Source: Phycisphaerales bacterium (lineage in GTDB: Bacteria > Planctomycetota > Phycisphaerae > Phycisphaerales > UBA1924). From it: a DNA stretch of 34,604 nucleotides. Below the pieces are notes generated by a model. It had not been told where the DNA came from, did no database searches, and worked only from the letters and a program-made list of their open reading frames with translations. The DNA is taken from the NCBI GenBank assembly GCA_013360695.1, contig JABWBC010000024.1, positions 1 through 34,604 on the forward strand, read 5' to 3'. Numbering within the stretch: the stretch's first letter is position 1; each line of letters opens with the position of its first letter. This document shows positions 22,888 through 30,115 of this stretch, piece after piece. Made by a program: the position numbers and the translations under genes.

Positions 22888-24120
22888 CTACTTCCCGCGC
22901 GGCATGAACCGTGTCTTCACCTGATCCAGGAACACCGCCGCCACGATCGCGGCCCCCATCACCACCTGCGTGTAGCTCGTATCGATCTCAAGAATGATCA
23001 TCGCGTTCGAGATCAACTGAATGAGGATCGCCCCCAGCAGCGCCCCGATCGCCGACCCGCGACCGCCCGAGAGCGACGCCCCGCCGATCACCGTCGCCGC
23101 GATCACCGGCAGCTCATACCCCTGCCCCGCGTCCGGCGACGCCGCGCCGAGATACCCGAGATATACCGCCGCCGACAGCCCCGCCAGCATCCCGCACAGC
23201 GTGTACAGGATGATCTTCACACGCCCCACCGGGATACCCGCATAGACCGCCGCCGTCTCGTTCCCGCCGATCGCATACGCCCGCCGACCCAGCACCGTCC
23301 GCGACAGCACCACCCCGCCGATCGCAACGACCACCAGCATCACAAAGACCGGCACGGGATTCACACCCATGATCGGCGCCTTGAAGAACCCCGACGTAAA
23401 CGAACTCGGGAACCCCACGATCGAATCGCCGCGCGTCACCAGGAAGACCGCGCCGCGTATCACCGCCATAGTTCCGAGTGTGATGACGAACGGGTGCACG
23501 CGCAGACCGACGATCATCGCCCCGTTCGCCAGCCCGCACACCGCGCCGACGAGGCAGCACACACCGATCCCAACAGGGATCGACATGAACCACGCCGCTC
23601 CGCCCTCGCCCGTCACCGAACCCGTCGCGGAGATGCCCAGCGCCCCGGCCTGCAGGTGCTTGAGCGCATACGCGCCCACGATCGCCGCCAGCGCATAGAT
23701 CGATCCCACCGAAAGATCAATCCCCCCCATCACGATGATCGCCGTCATCCCGATCGCCATGATCGCGATGAACGACGCGTCCTTGGCGACCAGAACAAGG
23801 TTATCGGGATCAAGAAACTTGTTGACCGTCGTCTTCCGCGCCAGCGACTGCGCTCCCGGCTCGCCACGCAGCGACCACCCATCCGCGACCGAATACTCCG
23901 TGCTTGCGCCATTGCGAGACACGGATATTGCTCTTTCCGTTGCCTGCACCACCGCGTCCGCCGCGATCGGCACCGAAATCAGCTTCGGCTTCGAGCCACC
24001 GAAGATCGCCAAAAGCACGCCCGCCAGCACCACCACCAGCGCCAGCCCCGATTCCTGCGCCCGAAACAGGCGACGGAAGAACGAACTCGGCGACGAATTG
24101 GGCGATGAATTCTGTTTCAC
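22888..24120 (-). CDS. Sugar-type ABC transporter permease (RbsC-like)
   Basis: 410 residues, apparently starting with GTG at 24120; no good ribosome binding site was seen. After a Ser/Asn-rich tail there are about ten membrane segments with the branched family-2 permease signature: IMAIGMTAIIVMGGIDLSVG, PFVITLGTMAVIRG, and the loop YAIGGNETAAVYAGIPVGRV that contacts the ATPase. A hydrophilic insertion of about 60 residues (about 43-103, containing SVSRNGASTEYSVADGWSLR) separates the first and second membrane segments and is absent from RbsC. The family moves sugars together with an RbsA-type double ATPase and a binding protein. The binding protein follows, but there is no ATPase gene before it: the next 313 bases are non-coding and the neighbour is on the other strand. 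Confidence 0.94.
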   Translation of the reverse strand: MKQNSSPNSSPSSFFRRLFRAQESGLALVVVLAGVLLAIFGGSKPKLISVPIAADAVVQATERAISVSRNGASTEYSVADGWSLRGEPGAQSLARKTTVNKFLDPDNLVLVAKDASFIAIMAIGMTAIIVMGGIDLSVGSIYALAAIVGAYALKHLQAGALGISATGSVTGEGGAAWFMSIPVGIGVCCLVGAVCGLANGAMIVGLRVHPFVITLGTMAVIRGAVFLVTRGDSIVGFPSSFTSGFFKAPIMGVNPVPVFVMLVVVAIGGVVLSRTVLGRRAYAIGGNETAAVYAGIPVGRVKIILYTLCGMLAGLSAAVYLGYLGAASPDAGQGYELPVIAATVIGGASLSGGRGSAIGALLGAILIQLISNAMIILEIDTSYTQVVMGAAIVAAVFLDQVKTRFMPRGK

Positions 24121-24433
24121 GTTTGTTCGAGTGCTGCCGCTCTCCCGCTCAGATTGCGGGCCGGGCCACAGGATAGCGGCTTCCCCACCGATTCGGCGGC
24201 CCGCCGCCCCGCGATTCGTGGGGCGTTCGCGTCATCCAATTGTGAAACCGCCGCGCCCCGCACACAGAATGGCTAGAAGCACGCTCCTCGACCCGTTACC
24301 ATTGGAAGTCTCGGTCTGCGGGAGAGAGAGATTGCTTCTCGCCACCGGACATTCATGACAGCGCGGACTCCGCGGGTGCGGCGTCGCGCGATTCCGATTC
24401 TCTGCACCGTCTCTTGACAAGGGAGTAAAGAAG
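24121..24433. other. Divergent spacer between permease and dockerin-protein genes
   Basis: 313 bases without a recognisable gene. It should hold promoters for both directions. I see a GCCCC/GGGGC stem around 24207-24226 and no convincing promoter pair. The TTGACA at 24413-24418 is too close to the start of the dockerin gene to be its -35. Confidence 0.5.
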
Positions 24434-25564
24434 ATGAAGTTTCAGAACAAGCTGACCGCCCTCGCCCTCATGGCGCTCGCCGGCCAGGCCGCCGCTCAGG
24501 TCACCATCGACGGCATCAAGGACGCCGCATACGGCGACAACCTCTGGGTCCAGAACTTGCCCACTCAGTTCGGCGACAACGTTGAGGGTGACCGCGACCT
24601 CTGCACCGGTTCCGAGCTCGACAACTTCAACGCCGTCATCATCGGCGACCAGCTCTACATGTTCCTCGGCGGCAACCTCGAGACCAACTACAACAAGCTC
24701 ACCATCATGCTTGACTGCATCCCGGGCGAAGGCCAGAACATCATCCGCAACAACAACGTCGACGTTGACTACAACGGCATCAACCGCATCGCCGGCATGA
24801 AGCTCGATGCCGGCGTCGCCGTCGATTACTGGATCAACGTCACCAACGGCAGCGGCACCGGCGCCTCCGGCTTCGACATGTACACCAACGCCGCCACCCT
24901 CCGCACCGACGGCGCCCTCTTCGATGGCTCCAGCGTCCTCGATTACAGCTCTTTCGTCGGCGGCGATAAGCTCGACTTCAACCCCCTCTTCTTCAACGGC
25001 ACCCGTATCGACCCCCAGACCGGCGGTCTCGCCGCCGTCTACGCCAACTACGCCCCCCGCAAGGCCAGCGAATCCCTCCTCGTTGATCCCCTCAACCCCG
25101 TCGGCATCCCCGGCCTCCTCGGCGGCTACATCGACAACACCAACACCGAGGGCGTCGACGGCTCCGGCGTCCTCAACCCCGAAGCCGTCACCACCGGACT
25201 CGAGCTCCAGATCGACCTCGCCGAACTCGGCTGGACCGGCACCAACCCCATCAAGGTCGTCGCTTTCATCAACGGCTCCGGCAACGACTTCCTCTCCAAC
25301 CAGGTCGCCGGAGGCATGCCCGAAGGCACCAACAACCTCGGCGAGCCCACCCTCGTCGACTTCACCCTCATCGACGGCAACCAGTGGGTTGCCATCCCCT
25401 GCCCCGCCGACTTCAACCGCGACGGCTTCGTCAACGGCGATGACTACGACGCCTTCGCCTCCCTCTTCGACGTCGCCGACCCCGGCGCCGACTTCAACCA
25501 CGACGGCTTCGTCAACGGCGACGACTACGACGCCTTCGCCTCTCGCTTCGATGTCGGCTGCTAA
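24434..25564 (+). CDS. Exported protein with C-terminal GC-type dockerin repeats
   Basis: 376 residues, preceded by AAGGGAG. A clean signal peptide (MKFQNKLTALALMALAGQAA, cut near AAAQ) is followed by a beta-rich domain opening VTIDGIKDAAYGDNLWVQ, with GSELDNFNAVIIGDQLYMFL, NLETNYNKLTIMLDC and VDYWINVTNG. This resembles the CBM9/DOMON-like domains of exported planctomycete proteins, which may bind sugars. After CPADF come two EF-hand-like calcium loops (DFNRDGFVNGDDYDAFAS, DFNHDGFVNGDDYDAFAS), and the protein ends in Gly-Cys. That ending is the GC-type dockerin tail of Phycisphaerae exported proteins, thought to sort or anchor them. Codons are almost all C-ending, stronger than in the neighbours, suggesting high expression. 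A strong terminator follows. Confidence 0.88.
   Translation: MKFQNKLTALALMALAGQAAAQVTIDGIKDAAYGDNLWVQNLPTQFGDNVEGDRDLCTGSELDNFNAVIIGDQLYMFLGGNLETNYNKLTIMLDCIPGEGQNIIRNNNVDVDYNGINRIAGMKLDAGVAVDYWINVTNGSGTGASGFDMYTNAATLRTDGALFDGSSVLDYSSFVGGDKLDFNPLFFNGTRIDPQTGGLAAVYANYAPRKASESLLVDPLNPVGIPGLLGGYIDNTNTEGVDGSGVLNPEAVTTGLELQIDLAELGWTGTNPIKVVAFINGSGNDFLSNQVAGGMPEGTNNLGEPTLVDFTLIDGNQWVAIPCPADFNRDGFVNGDDYDAFASLFDVADPGADFNHDGFVNGDDYDAFASRFDVGC
25406..25542 (+). repeat. 81-base-period direct repeat coding the two dockerin loops
   Basis: Bases 25406-25461 recur at 25487-25542 with only two differences in 56 (Arg to His, and a silent GAT to GAC). The near-identity at silent sites points to recent duplication or gene conversion rather than old duplication. 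Confidence 0.85.
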
Positions 25565-25591
25565 TCCATAGATCGCGTCCCGCATTCCAAA

Positions 25592-25620
25592 GCCCCGGGC
25601 ACCCGCCCGGGGTTTTTTTA
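25592..25620 (+). terminator. Intrinsic terminator of the dockerin-protein gene
   Basis: CCCCGGGC (25593-25600) pairs perfectly with GCCCGGGG around a four-base loop, followed by seven Ts. It lies about 28 bases after the stop codon. Confidence 0.93.
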
Positions 25621-25709
25621 TCGAATCGTGGCCCGATACCCGGACACGACTTCCTTCCCTACCCGCGTCACATGACTGTTCCGCACTTCTCTCCTCACCT
25701 CTTCCTCAT

Positions 25710-25745
25710 TCTCCGGGTGGCGTGGCCAATCCGGGCATTGCACGT
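25710..25745. repeat. Dispersed hairpin element, copy B (partial)
   Basis: It shares CTCCGGGTGGCGTGG(C/T)CAA with copies A and C. The right arm is degenerate: CGTG..CAAT can pair with ATTGCACG only with a two-base bulge. Confidence 0.5.
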
Positions 25746-25769
25746 TTCTCAAAATTCCCAAGCCCGTGC

Positions 25770-25793
25770 CACGGACACGTCTTTCTGTCCGTG
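25770..25793. repeat. Isolated hairpin CACGGACA/TGTCCGTG
   Basis: A perfect 8-bp stem with an eight-base loop. TGTCCGT also ends each copy of the 48-bp element at 25981 and 26139, so these pieces may belong to one repeat family. Confidence 0.5.
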
Positions 25794-25820
25794 CTCTTCC
25801 TCCTCTTCTCTTCCGTTCCC

Positions 25821-25847
25821 CTCCGCGACCTCTGCGGCCTCGGCTCT
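25821..25847. repeat. Nonanucleotide repeat (three units)
   Basis: CTCCGCGAC-CTCTGCGGC-CTCGGCTCT: three units in 9-base register with drift. Confidence 0.45.
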
Positions 25848-25874
25848 CCTCTGATTCCTCCGAGTTGCCTCATC

Positions 25875-25902
25875 TCTGCCGAATCATGAATGCCGACTGC
25901 CG
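25875..25902. repeat. Degenerate heptanucleotide repeat (four units)
   Basis: TCTGCCG-AATCATG-AATGCCG-ACTGCCG: four 7-base units in strict register. Its last unit is the same as that of the repeat at 21675-21702. Confidence 0.5.
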
Positions 25903-25911
25903 CGGGTCACC

Positions 25912-25938
25912 TTCGCGCTCTTCGAGCCCTTCGAGCTC
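25912..25938. repeat. Nonanucleotide repeat (three units)
   Basis: TTCGCGCTC-TTCGAGCCC-TTCGAGCTC: three 9-base units differing at one to three positions. Confidence 0.55.
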
Positions 25939-25950
25939 CCTCTTCTCTTT

Positions 25951-25971
25951 ACGACTCACCACTCACGACTC
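25951..25971. repeat. Heptanucleotide repeat ACGACTC (three units)
   Basis: ACGACTC-ACCACTC-ACGACTC, with the start of a fourth unit (ACG). One base differs among the three full units. Confidence 0.6.
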
Positions 25972-25980
25972 ACGTCCCCG

Positions 25981-26028
25981 GGTTAGTGCCCGCTTATCAC
26001 CGCCTTGGTGCGCACCAATGTGTCCGTG
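25981..26028. repeat. 48-bp intergenic element, copy 1
   Basis: Begins GGTTAGTGCC and ends GCGCACCAATGTGTCCGTG. It matches copy 2 at 26139-26186 at about 38 of 48 positions without gaps. Confidence 0.7.
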
Positions 26029-26138
26029 TTTTTTCCCTCTTTCGAAATTTCCGAAGAAAATCTTTGCGCACCGCCTCCCCCCGCGCAACTCCCTTGGCGG
26101 CCTTGGTTTCCTGCCTTTCCCATGGCCCGTTGCCTTCC

Positions 26139-26186
26139 GGCTAGTGCCTACTTACCACCGCGATTTTGCGCACCAAAGTGTCCGTC
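26139..26186. repeat. 48-bp intergenic element, copy 2
   Basis: Begins GGCTAGTGCC and ends GCGCACCAAAGTGTCCGTC; same orientation as copy 1, 158 bases further on. Confidence 0.7.
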
Positions 26187-26304
26187 CGCCCCCCTATCGG
26201 AGAGCGCGTGCGTGCCCCGCGCCATCACCGAGGCCAATCGGCGGCCCATCACCCGCCGCGCAACCCCGGCGTCTTTGACAAGTGAATACACCGGCCGGGA
26301 CCGG

Positions 26305-26351
26305 GCTCCGGGTGGCGTGGCCAACCTGTTGGCCACGCGCGTGCCCTGCCA
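26305..26351. repeat. Dispersed hairpin element, copy C
   Basis: GCTCCGGGTG leads into GCGTGGCCAAC, which pairs perfectly with GTTGGCCACGC (11 bp, near-palindrome), then GCGTGCCCTGCCA. It matches copy A along its length outside the loop. Confidence 0.7.
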
Positions 26352-26403
26352 TCGTCGCCTCCTCTTCATTTGGCGCGTTGGCTATTTCCCTCGGCGTGCC
26401 ACG

Positions 26404-26446
26404 CCGGGTGCCGTGGCCAAGCCCCGCCTTTGGGGGCTTGACCACG
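26404..26446. repeat. Dispersed hairpin element, copy D
   Basis: CCGGGTGC, then CGTGGCCAAGCCCC pairing with GGGGCTTGACCACG (13 of 14 pairs, six-base loop). It lies 25 bases beyond the stop of the rhamnosidase gene and could act as its transcript end, but there is no T-run. A 15-base palindrome CGGCGTG-C-CACGCCG adjoins on the left. Confidence 0.6.
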
Positions 26447-26470
26447 TTCTTCGGTTCACCGCGCGTCGCA

Positions 26471-29400
26471 TCACTTTCCCGGCACGAACTCGAATTCGTA
26501 CTCACCCGACCCCAGCTTCACCACAACCCGCCCAAGATCGACCTTCGCGCCCTCGACCGCCCGCCCATCCATCCGAACCTTCGCGGGATCACTCGCCGGC
26601 AGCGCCACCTCCGCCACCACATTCGGCGGCACCACCACCTTCAACACCACCCGTCCATCAACCCACTTCCACGAAGACTCGATCGTCCCGGCAATCGAAC
26701 GATACTTCGCGCTCACATGATCGAAGGCCTTTCCCTCGCTCATCCCGCGCTCAACCACGGGCGCGATCCGAACCCTCGCAAATCCCGGCTCCAGCGGCCT
26801 GATGCCCGCGATGTCTCCGAACATGTAATCGCCCACCGCCCCGAATGCGTAGTGATTGAACGAGTTCATCCCCACATCCTGGAAGCCGCGCTCGGGCGTC
26901 CAGCCGTCCCAACGCTCCCACATGGTCGTCGCGCCCAGCTTCACCTGGTACAACCACGACGGATAGTCGTCGTTGAAGAGCAGGCGATGCGCCACGTCGT
27001 CGCGATTCGCCTGATGCAGCCCGGTCAGCAACCGCGGCGTGCCGATGAAGCCCGTCGCCAGGTGCCAGTTCTTCCGCTCGATCGCCGCCGCGTAGTGCTT
27101 CGCCGCGTCGCCCATCCGCTCGCGCGGGATCAATCCCATCGTGAACGCCAGTGCGTAGCCCGTCTGCCCGCTCTCGCGCAGCGAGCCGTCCTCCGCGAGG
27201 AACCTCGCGCGAAACGCCGCCACGGTCTCATTCCGCGCCGCGTCGTAGGCGTGCGCGTCGTCGCTCTTGCCGATCACCATCGCCATCTCCGTCATCATGC
27301 GGAGCAACTCGGCCCGGTACGCCGTGTCGATCAGGTCCTGCGACATCGGATCGCCGAGGTTGACCCAATCGCCGAAGCCTCCCACCTTCGCGATGCCGTT
27401 GGTCGTCTTGGAATCCAGCCACTTCATGTAGCGCTGCATCGGCGCATAGTTTTCGCGGATGATGCGAGTGTCGCCGTACGCGTGGAACATCCAGTTCGTA
27501 CACACGATCGCCGCGTCGCCCCAGGCGGTCGAACCGCCGCGCTCGTTCACCTTGGGCGCCACGTGCGCGAACGTCCCGTCCTCGAACTGCGCATCGTGCG
27601 CCAGGGTTTTCAGCCAGCGCGACATGAACGCCGCGATGTCGAAGTTGTACGACGCGGCTTTGATGAAGAACTGCGCGTCGCCCGTCCAGCCCAGGCGTTC
27701 GTCACGCTGCGGGCAGTCGGTCGGCACTTCGAAATAGTTGCCCTTCTGCCCCCAGATGATGTTGTGGAAGAGCTGGTTCACCAAAGGATCGGACGACTCG
27801 AACGTGCCGGTCTGCTTGATGTCGCTGTGCGCCACAATGCCCGTCACCATCGACGCCGGCGGCATGGAATCAAGCCCCGTGATCTCGACGTAGCGGAAGC
27901 CGTGGAACGTGAAGGGCGGCTCGAGCGTCTCGCGCCCGCCCTTGAGCGTGAAGAAGTCGGTGGCGGTCGCGCCGCGGAGGTTGGACGTGTACAGCGTGCC
28001 GTCGGGATTGAGGAATTCGGCGTGGCGCACCGTGAGCGTCTGCCCCGCCCTGCCGCTCACATTGAGCTTCGTCCATCCGACCATGTTCTGCCCGAGATCG
28101 AAGACGAATCGCCCGGGGCGAGGCTCGCTGACCGACCGCGCCGGGAGCGATTCGAAGTGACGCACAGGCTCGGCGGGCTGGGGCTCGATCACGAAGGCCG
28201 GCGCGGGCTTTTCGGGTTCACCAAACATCGCGCGCGTGACCGAGAGCTCGCCGCGCTCGCCGTTGCCCGGGAGGGTCAGCGTTTCTCCCTCGCGAAGCGA
28301 GACGGACTTCTTGTCGTTGCCGACCTTGTACTCGACGTCGAGCACCTTGGCGATGCCGTACGCCGGATCGCCGAGATTCTGCGGGTTGATCGCCAGCGAG
28401 AGCTTGCCGTTCTCGATCTTGGACGCGATTTTCGCCGTCACGTCTGCGGCACGCCGTGCCGCCCGCGACTTCACGCCCGTCGCCGGCGCATTCCACTTCG
28501 ACGCGTCGAACCCCGACGTCGACCAGTTCGGAATCTCCAGGCGCGAGTCGTACACCGTGCCCATGTAGTTGTCCGTGGCGCGGATCGGCCCGAATGCCGC
28601 GAGCCAGCCGGGCCCGGTCGTAATCACATCGTGCGAGCCGTCGGTGTAGGTGATCTCAAGCTGGGCGCGGAATCGGGCGGCCTGCCCGTAGTAATGCCGC
28701 TGGCCCGTGTAGCCCATGAGCCCCGCGTACCAGCCGTCGCCCAGCACAGCGCCCAGGCAGTTCTCGCCGCCCGACAGCATGTCGGTCACGTCGTACGTCT
28801 GGTGGTAGACGCGGTGGTTGTAGTCGGTCCAGCCCGGCGTGAAGAGATCGTTCGACACACGCCGCCCGTTGATCTCGGCCCAGTAGAGACCCAGGGCCGT
28901 GGAGTACAGCGTCGCGTTGGCGATCGTCTTTCCCGGCGGCGTCGCGAATGTCGTGCGGAGGTACGGCGCAGGCGAGAAATAGTGCTCGGTGTTGCGGTTG
29001 CCGCCCCACGGCTGCCCTCTTACCACCTCGACCGCCTTCCAAGACGACACGTCAAAGCCGACACGATCGGCTTCGGCCGGCGCGAGACCCTCGAAGAGCT
29101 TGAACAGGCCGTTGAACGGCACGCGCTGCACCTGCCCGTCCGCGTAGGTGACGAACAACTCGCCCGTGACGGCCGGGTTGAACCCGTCGTGATTGACGAC
29201 GCGGATCGAGATCGCGTTCTTGCCCTTGGCGAGCGCCGCGGCGGCGTCGATTGGCGTGAGCAGGTTCCATCGCGTGAGTTGACCAACCGCGTGCGCGTTG
29301 ATCGAGACATCGGCGATCATGTCGGCCGTCCCCGCGAAGAACGCGGAAGCGATCGGCGAATCGGCGCGAACCTCAAACTCCGAGCGGAACGTGGCGGCAC

Positions 29401-29980
29401 GCTGCTCCCGCGCGGGCGGGCCCGCGAGCCTGATCCACGGCATCGCACGCATCTCGTCGCGAACATCCTGGGTCAGCGGCGGCTTTGGACCGTCGTCCAG
29501 CCCGATCCACTCGCCCTTCCATTCCGATTGATCGAGCAGGCCGATCGAGAACGAAGCGGGCTTGCTCCAGTCGCATTCGGCATTGGCCTGATCCCACACG
29601 CGGACGCGCCAGTGGACGCGCGAGCGCGAGGCCAGGGGCTTGCCGGCGTACTCGATCTGGTTGGTCGCGTGCGAATCAACCCGCCCCGAGTCCCACAGGT
29701 CCGCCTTGCCAGGCGCGAGCAGGTCGGGAGATGACGCCGCCAGAACCTGGTAGGCCGCCTGCGACAGGTTTCGAGCGGACGACGAGGTCGCTTGCAGCTC
29801 CCACGACAGCCGGGGAATCGTCGTGCCAAGCCCCAGCGGCTCGGTGCGGTATTCGGCCCGAAGGTCGGTGGCGCGGAGCGAGCCCGACGAGCCGCATCCG
29901 CTCATCAGCAGCACGGTACAAAGCAGCACCAGCAGCGAAACGACGCACGCGAGCGGGTGACGGAGCAGGTTCATCGACAT
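26471..29980 (-). CDS. Alpha-L-rhamnosidase, GH78 family, lipoprotein
   Basis: 1169 residues from ATG at 29980, preceded by GGGGAG. A lipoprotein signal peptide ends in LLMSGC. Domains follow the GH78 order: an N-terminal fibronectin-like part (LRAEYRTEPLGLGTTIPRLSWEL), the rhamnosidase N domain (LYSTALGLYWAEINGRRVSNDLFTPGWTDY region), the concanavalin-like domain, the six-hairpin catalytic barrel, and a C-terminal beta domain. The hallmark DCPQRDERLGWTGDAQFF carries E761, the likely general acid, and TTMWERWDGWTPERGFQD carries E1022, the likely base, by analogy with characterised GH78 enzymes. It removes terminal alpha-L-rhamnose from polysaccharides or glycosides, here probably at the cell surface. 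It is divergent from the amidohydrolase gene across 135 bases with candidate operator sites. Confidence 0.97.
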   Translation of the reverse strand: MSMNLLRHPLACVVSLLVLLCTVLLMSGCGSSGSLRATDLRAEYRTEPLGLGTTIPRLSWELQATSSSARNLSQAAYQVLAASSPDLLAPGKADLWDSGRVDSHATNQIEYAGKPLASRSRVHWRVRVWDQANAECDWSKPASFSIGLLDQSEWKGEWIGLDDGPKPPLTQDVRDEMRAMPWIRLAGPPAREQRAATFRSEFEVRADSPIASAFFAGTADMIADVSINAHAVGQLTRWNLLTPIDAAAALAKGKNAISIRVVNHDGFNPAVTGELFVTYADGQVQRVPFNGLFKLFEGLAPAEADRVGFDVSSWKAVEVVRGQPWGGNRNTEHYFSPAPYLRTTFATPPGKTIANATLYSTALGLYWAEINGRRVSNDLFTPGWTDYNHRVYHQTYDVTDMLSGGENCLGAVLGDGWYAGLMGYTGQRHYYGQAARFRAQLEITYTDGSHDVITTGPGWLAAFGPIRATDNYMGTVYDSRLEIPNWSTSGFDASKWNAPATGVKSRAARRAADVTAKIASKIENGKLSLAINPQNLGDPAYGIAKVLDVEYKVGNDKKSVSLREGETLTLPGNGERGELSVTRAMFGEPEKPAPAFVIEPQPAEPVRHFESLPARSVSEPRPGRFVFDLGQNMVGWTKLNVSGRAGQTLTVRHAEFLNPDGTLYTSNLRGATATDFFTLKGGRETLEPPFTFHGFRYVEITGLDSMPPASMVTGIVAHSDIKQTGTFESSDPLVNQLFHNIIWGQKGNYFEVPTDCPQRDERLGWTGDAQFFIKAASYNFDIAAFMSRWLKTLAHDAQFEDGTFAHVAPKVNERGGSTAWGDAAIVCTNWMFHAYGDTRIIRENYAPMQRYMKWLDSKTTNGIAKVGGFGDWVNLGDPMSQDLIDTAYRAELLRMMTEMAMVIGKSDDAHAYDAARNETVAAFRARFLAEDGSLRESGQTGYALAFTMGLIPRERMGDAAKHYAAAIERKNWHLATGFIGTPRLLTGLHQANRDDVAHRLLFNDDYPSWLYQVKLGATTMWERWDGWTPERGFQDVGMNSFNHYAFGAVGDYMFGDIAGIRPLEPGFARVRIAPVVERGMSEGKAFDHVSAKYRSIAGTIESSWKWVDGRVVLKVVVPPNVVAEVALPASDPAKVRMDGRAVEGAKVDLGRVVVKLGSGEYEFEFVPGK

Positions 29981-30031
29981 GGACAATCTCCCCGACTGAT
30001 CGGGCGCGGCACAGACGCCGCCACCCGTCGA

Positions 30032-30096
30032 TCGCCATTATGGCGAATCGCGCGAAAGCCTGCGCGCGGGGGCGATTTGCCATCAATAATGCCATC
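30032..30096. promoter_or_regulatory. Cluster of GCCAT half-sites in divergent promoter region
   Basis: TCGCCAT-T-ATGGCGA (30032-30046) is a perfect 15-base palindrome. TGCCATC-AATAA-TGCCATC (30078-30096) is a perfect 7-base direct repeat in 12-base register. Together this gives four GCCAT/ATGGC half-sites in 65 bases between the divergent rhamnosidase and amidohydrolase starts: a candidate operator. Confidence 0.45.
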
Positions 30097-30115
30097 CTTG
30101 CGACAGGAGTTCACC

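Larger units (their letters stand above)
25621..26470. other. Repeat-mosaic intergenic region
   Basis: About 850 bases without a credible gene: the open frames are short or of low complexity and lack ribosome binding sites. The plus strand is C/T-rich in the first 300 bases. It is packed with short-period repeats, a duplicated 48-bp element and dispersed hairpins (listed separately). It separates the terminator of the dockerin gene from the 3' end of the rhamnosidase gene. Confidence 0.7.

Noticed and set aside
24413-24418. TTGACA as the -35 box of the dockerin-protein gene
   Set aside because: It lies only 16 bases before the ATG and adjoins the ribosome binding site, so a matching -10 would fall inside the gene.
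25821-25971. CRISPR array
   Set aside because: The repeats are 7 to 9 bases, directly abutting and drifting, with no spacers and no cas genes in the window.
25668-26280. Small protein-coding genes in the spacer
   Set aside because: Open frames here are Ser/Pro/Arg/Leu-rich, lack ribosome binding sites and are explained by the short-period repeats.
25621-26470. Replication origin in the repeat-rich spacer
   Set aside because: No DnaA-box cluster, no AT-rich unwinding stretch and no dnaA, dnaN or parAB genes are present.
26282-29734. Long open frame opposite the rhamnosidase gene (and similar long frames opposite ftsY-nusB, the amidohydrolase and the CAP-protein region)
   Set aside because: High GC content leaves the complementary strand without stops; the translations are Arg/His/Pro-rich with no family features, while the opposite frames have clear conserved domains.
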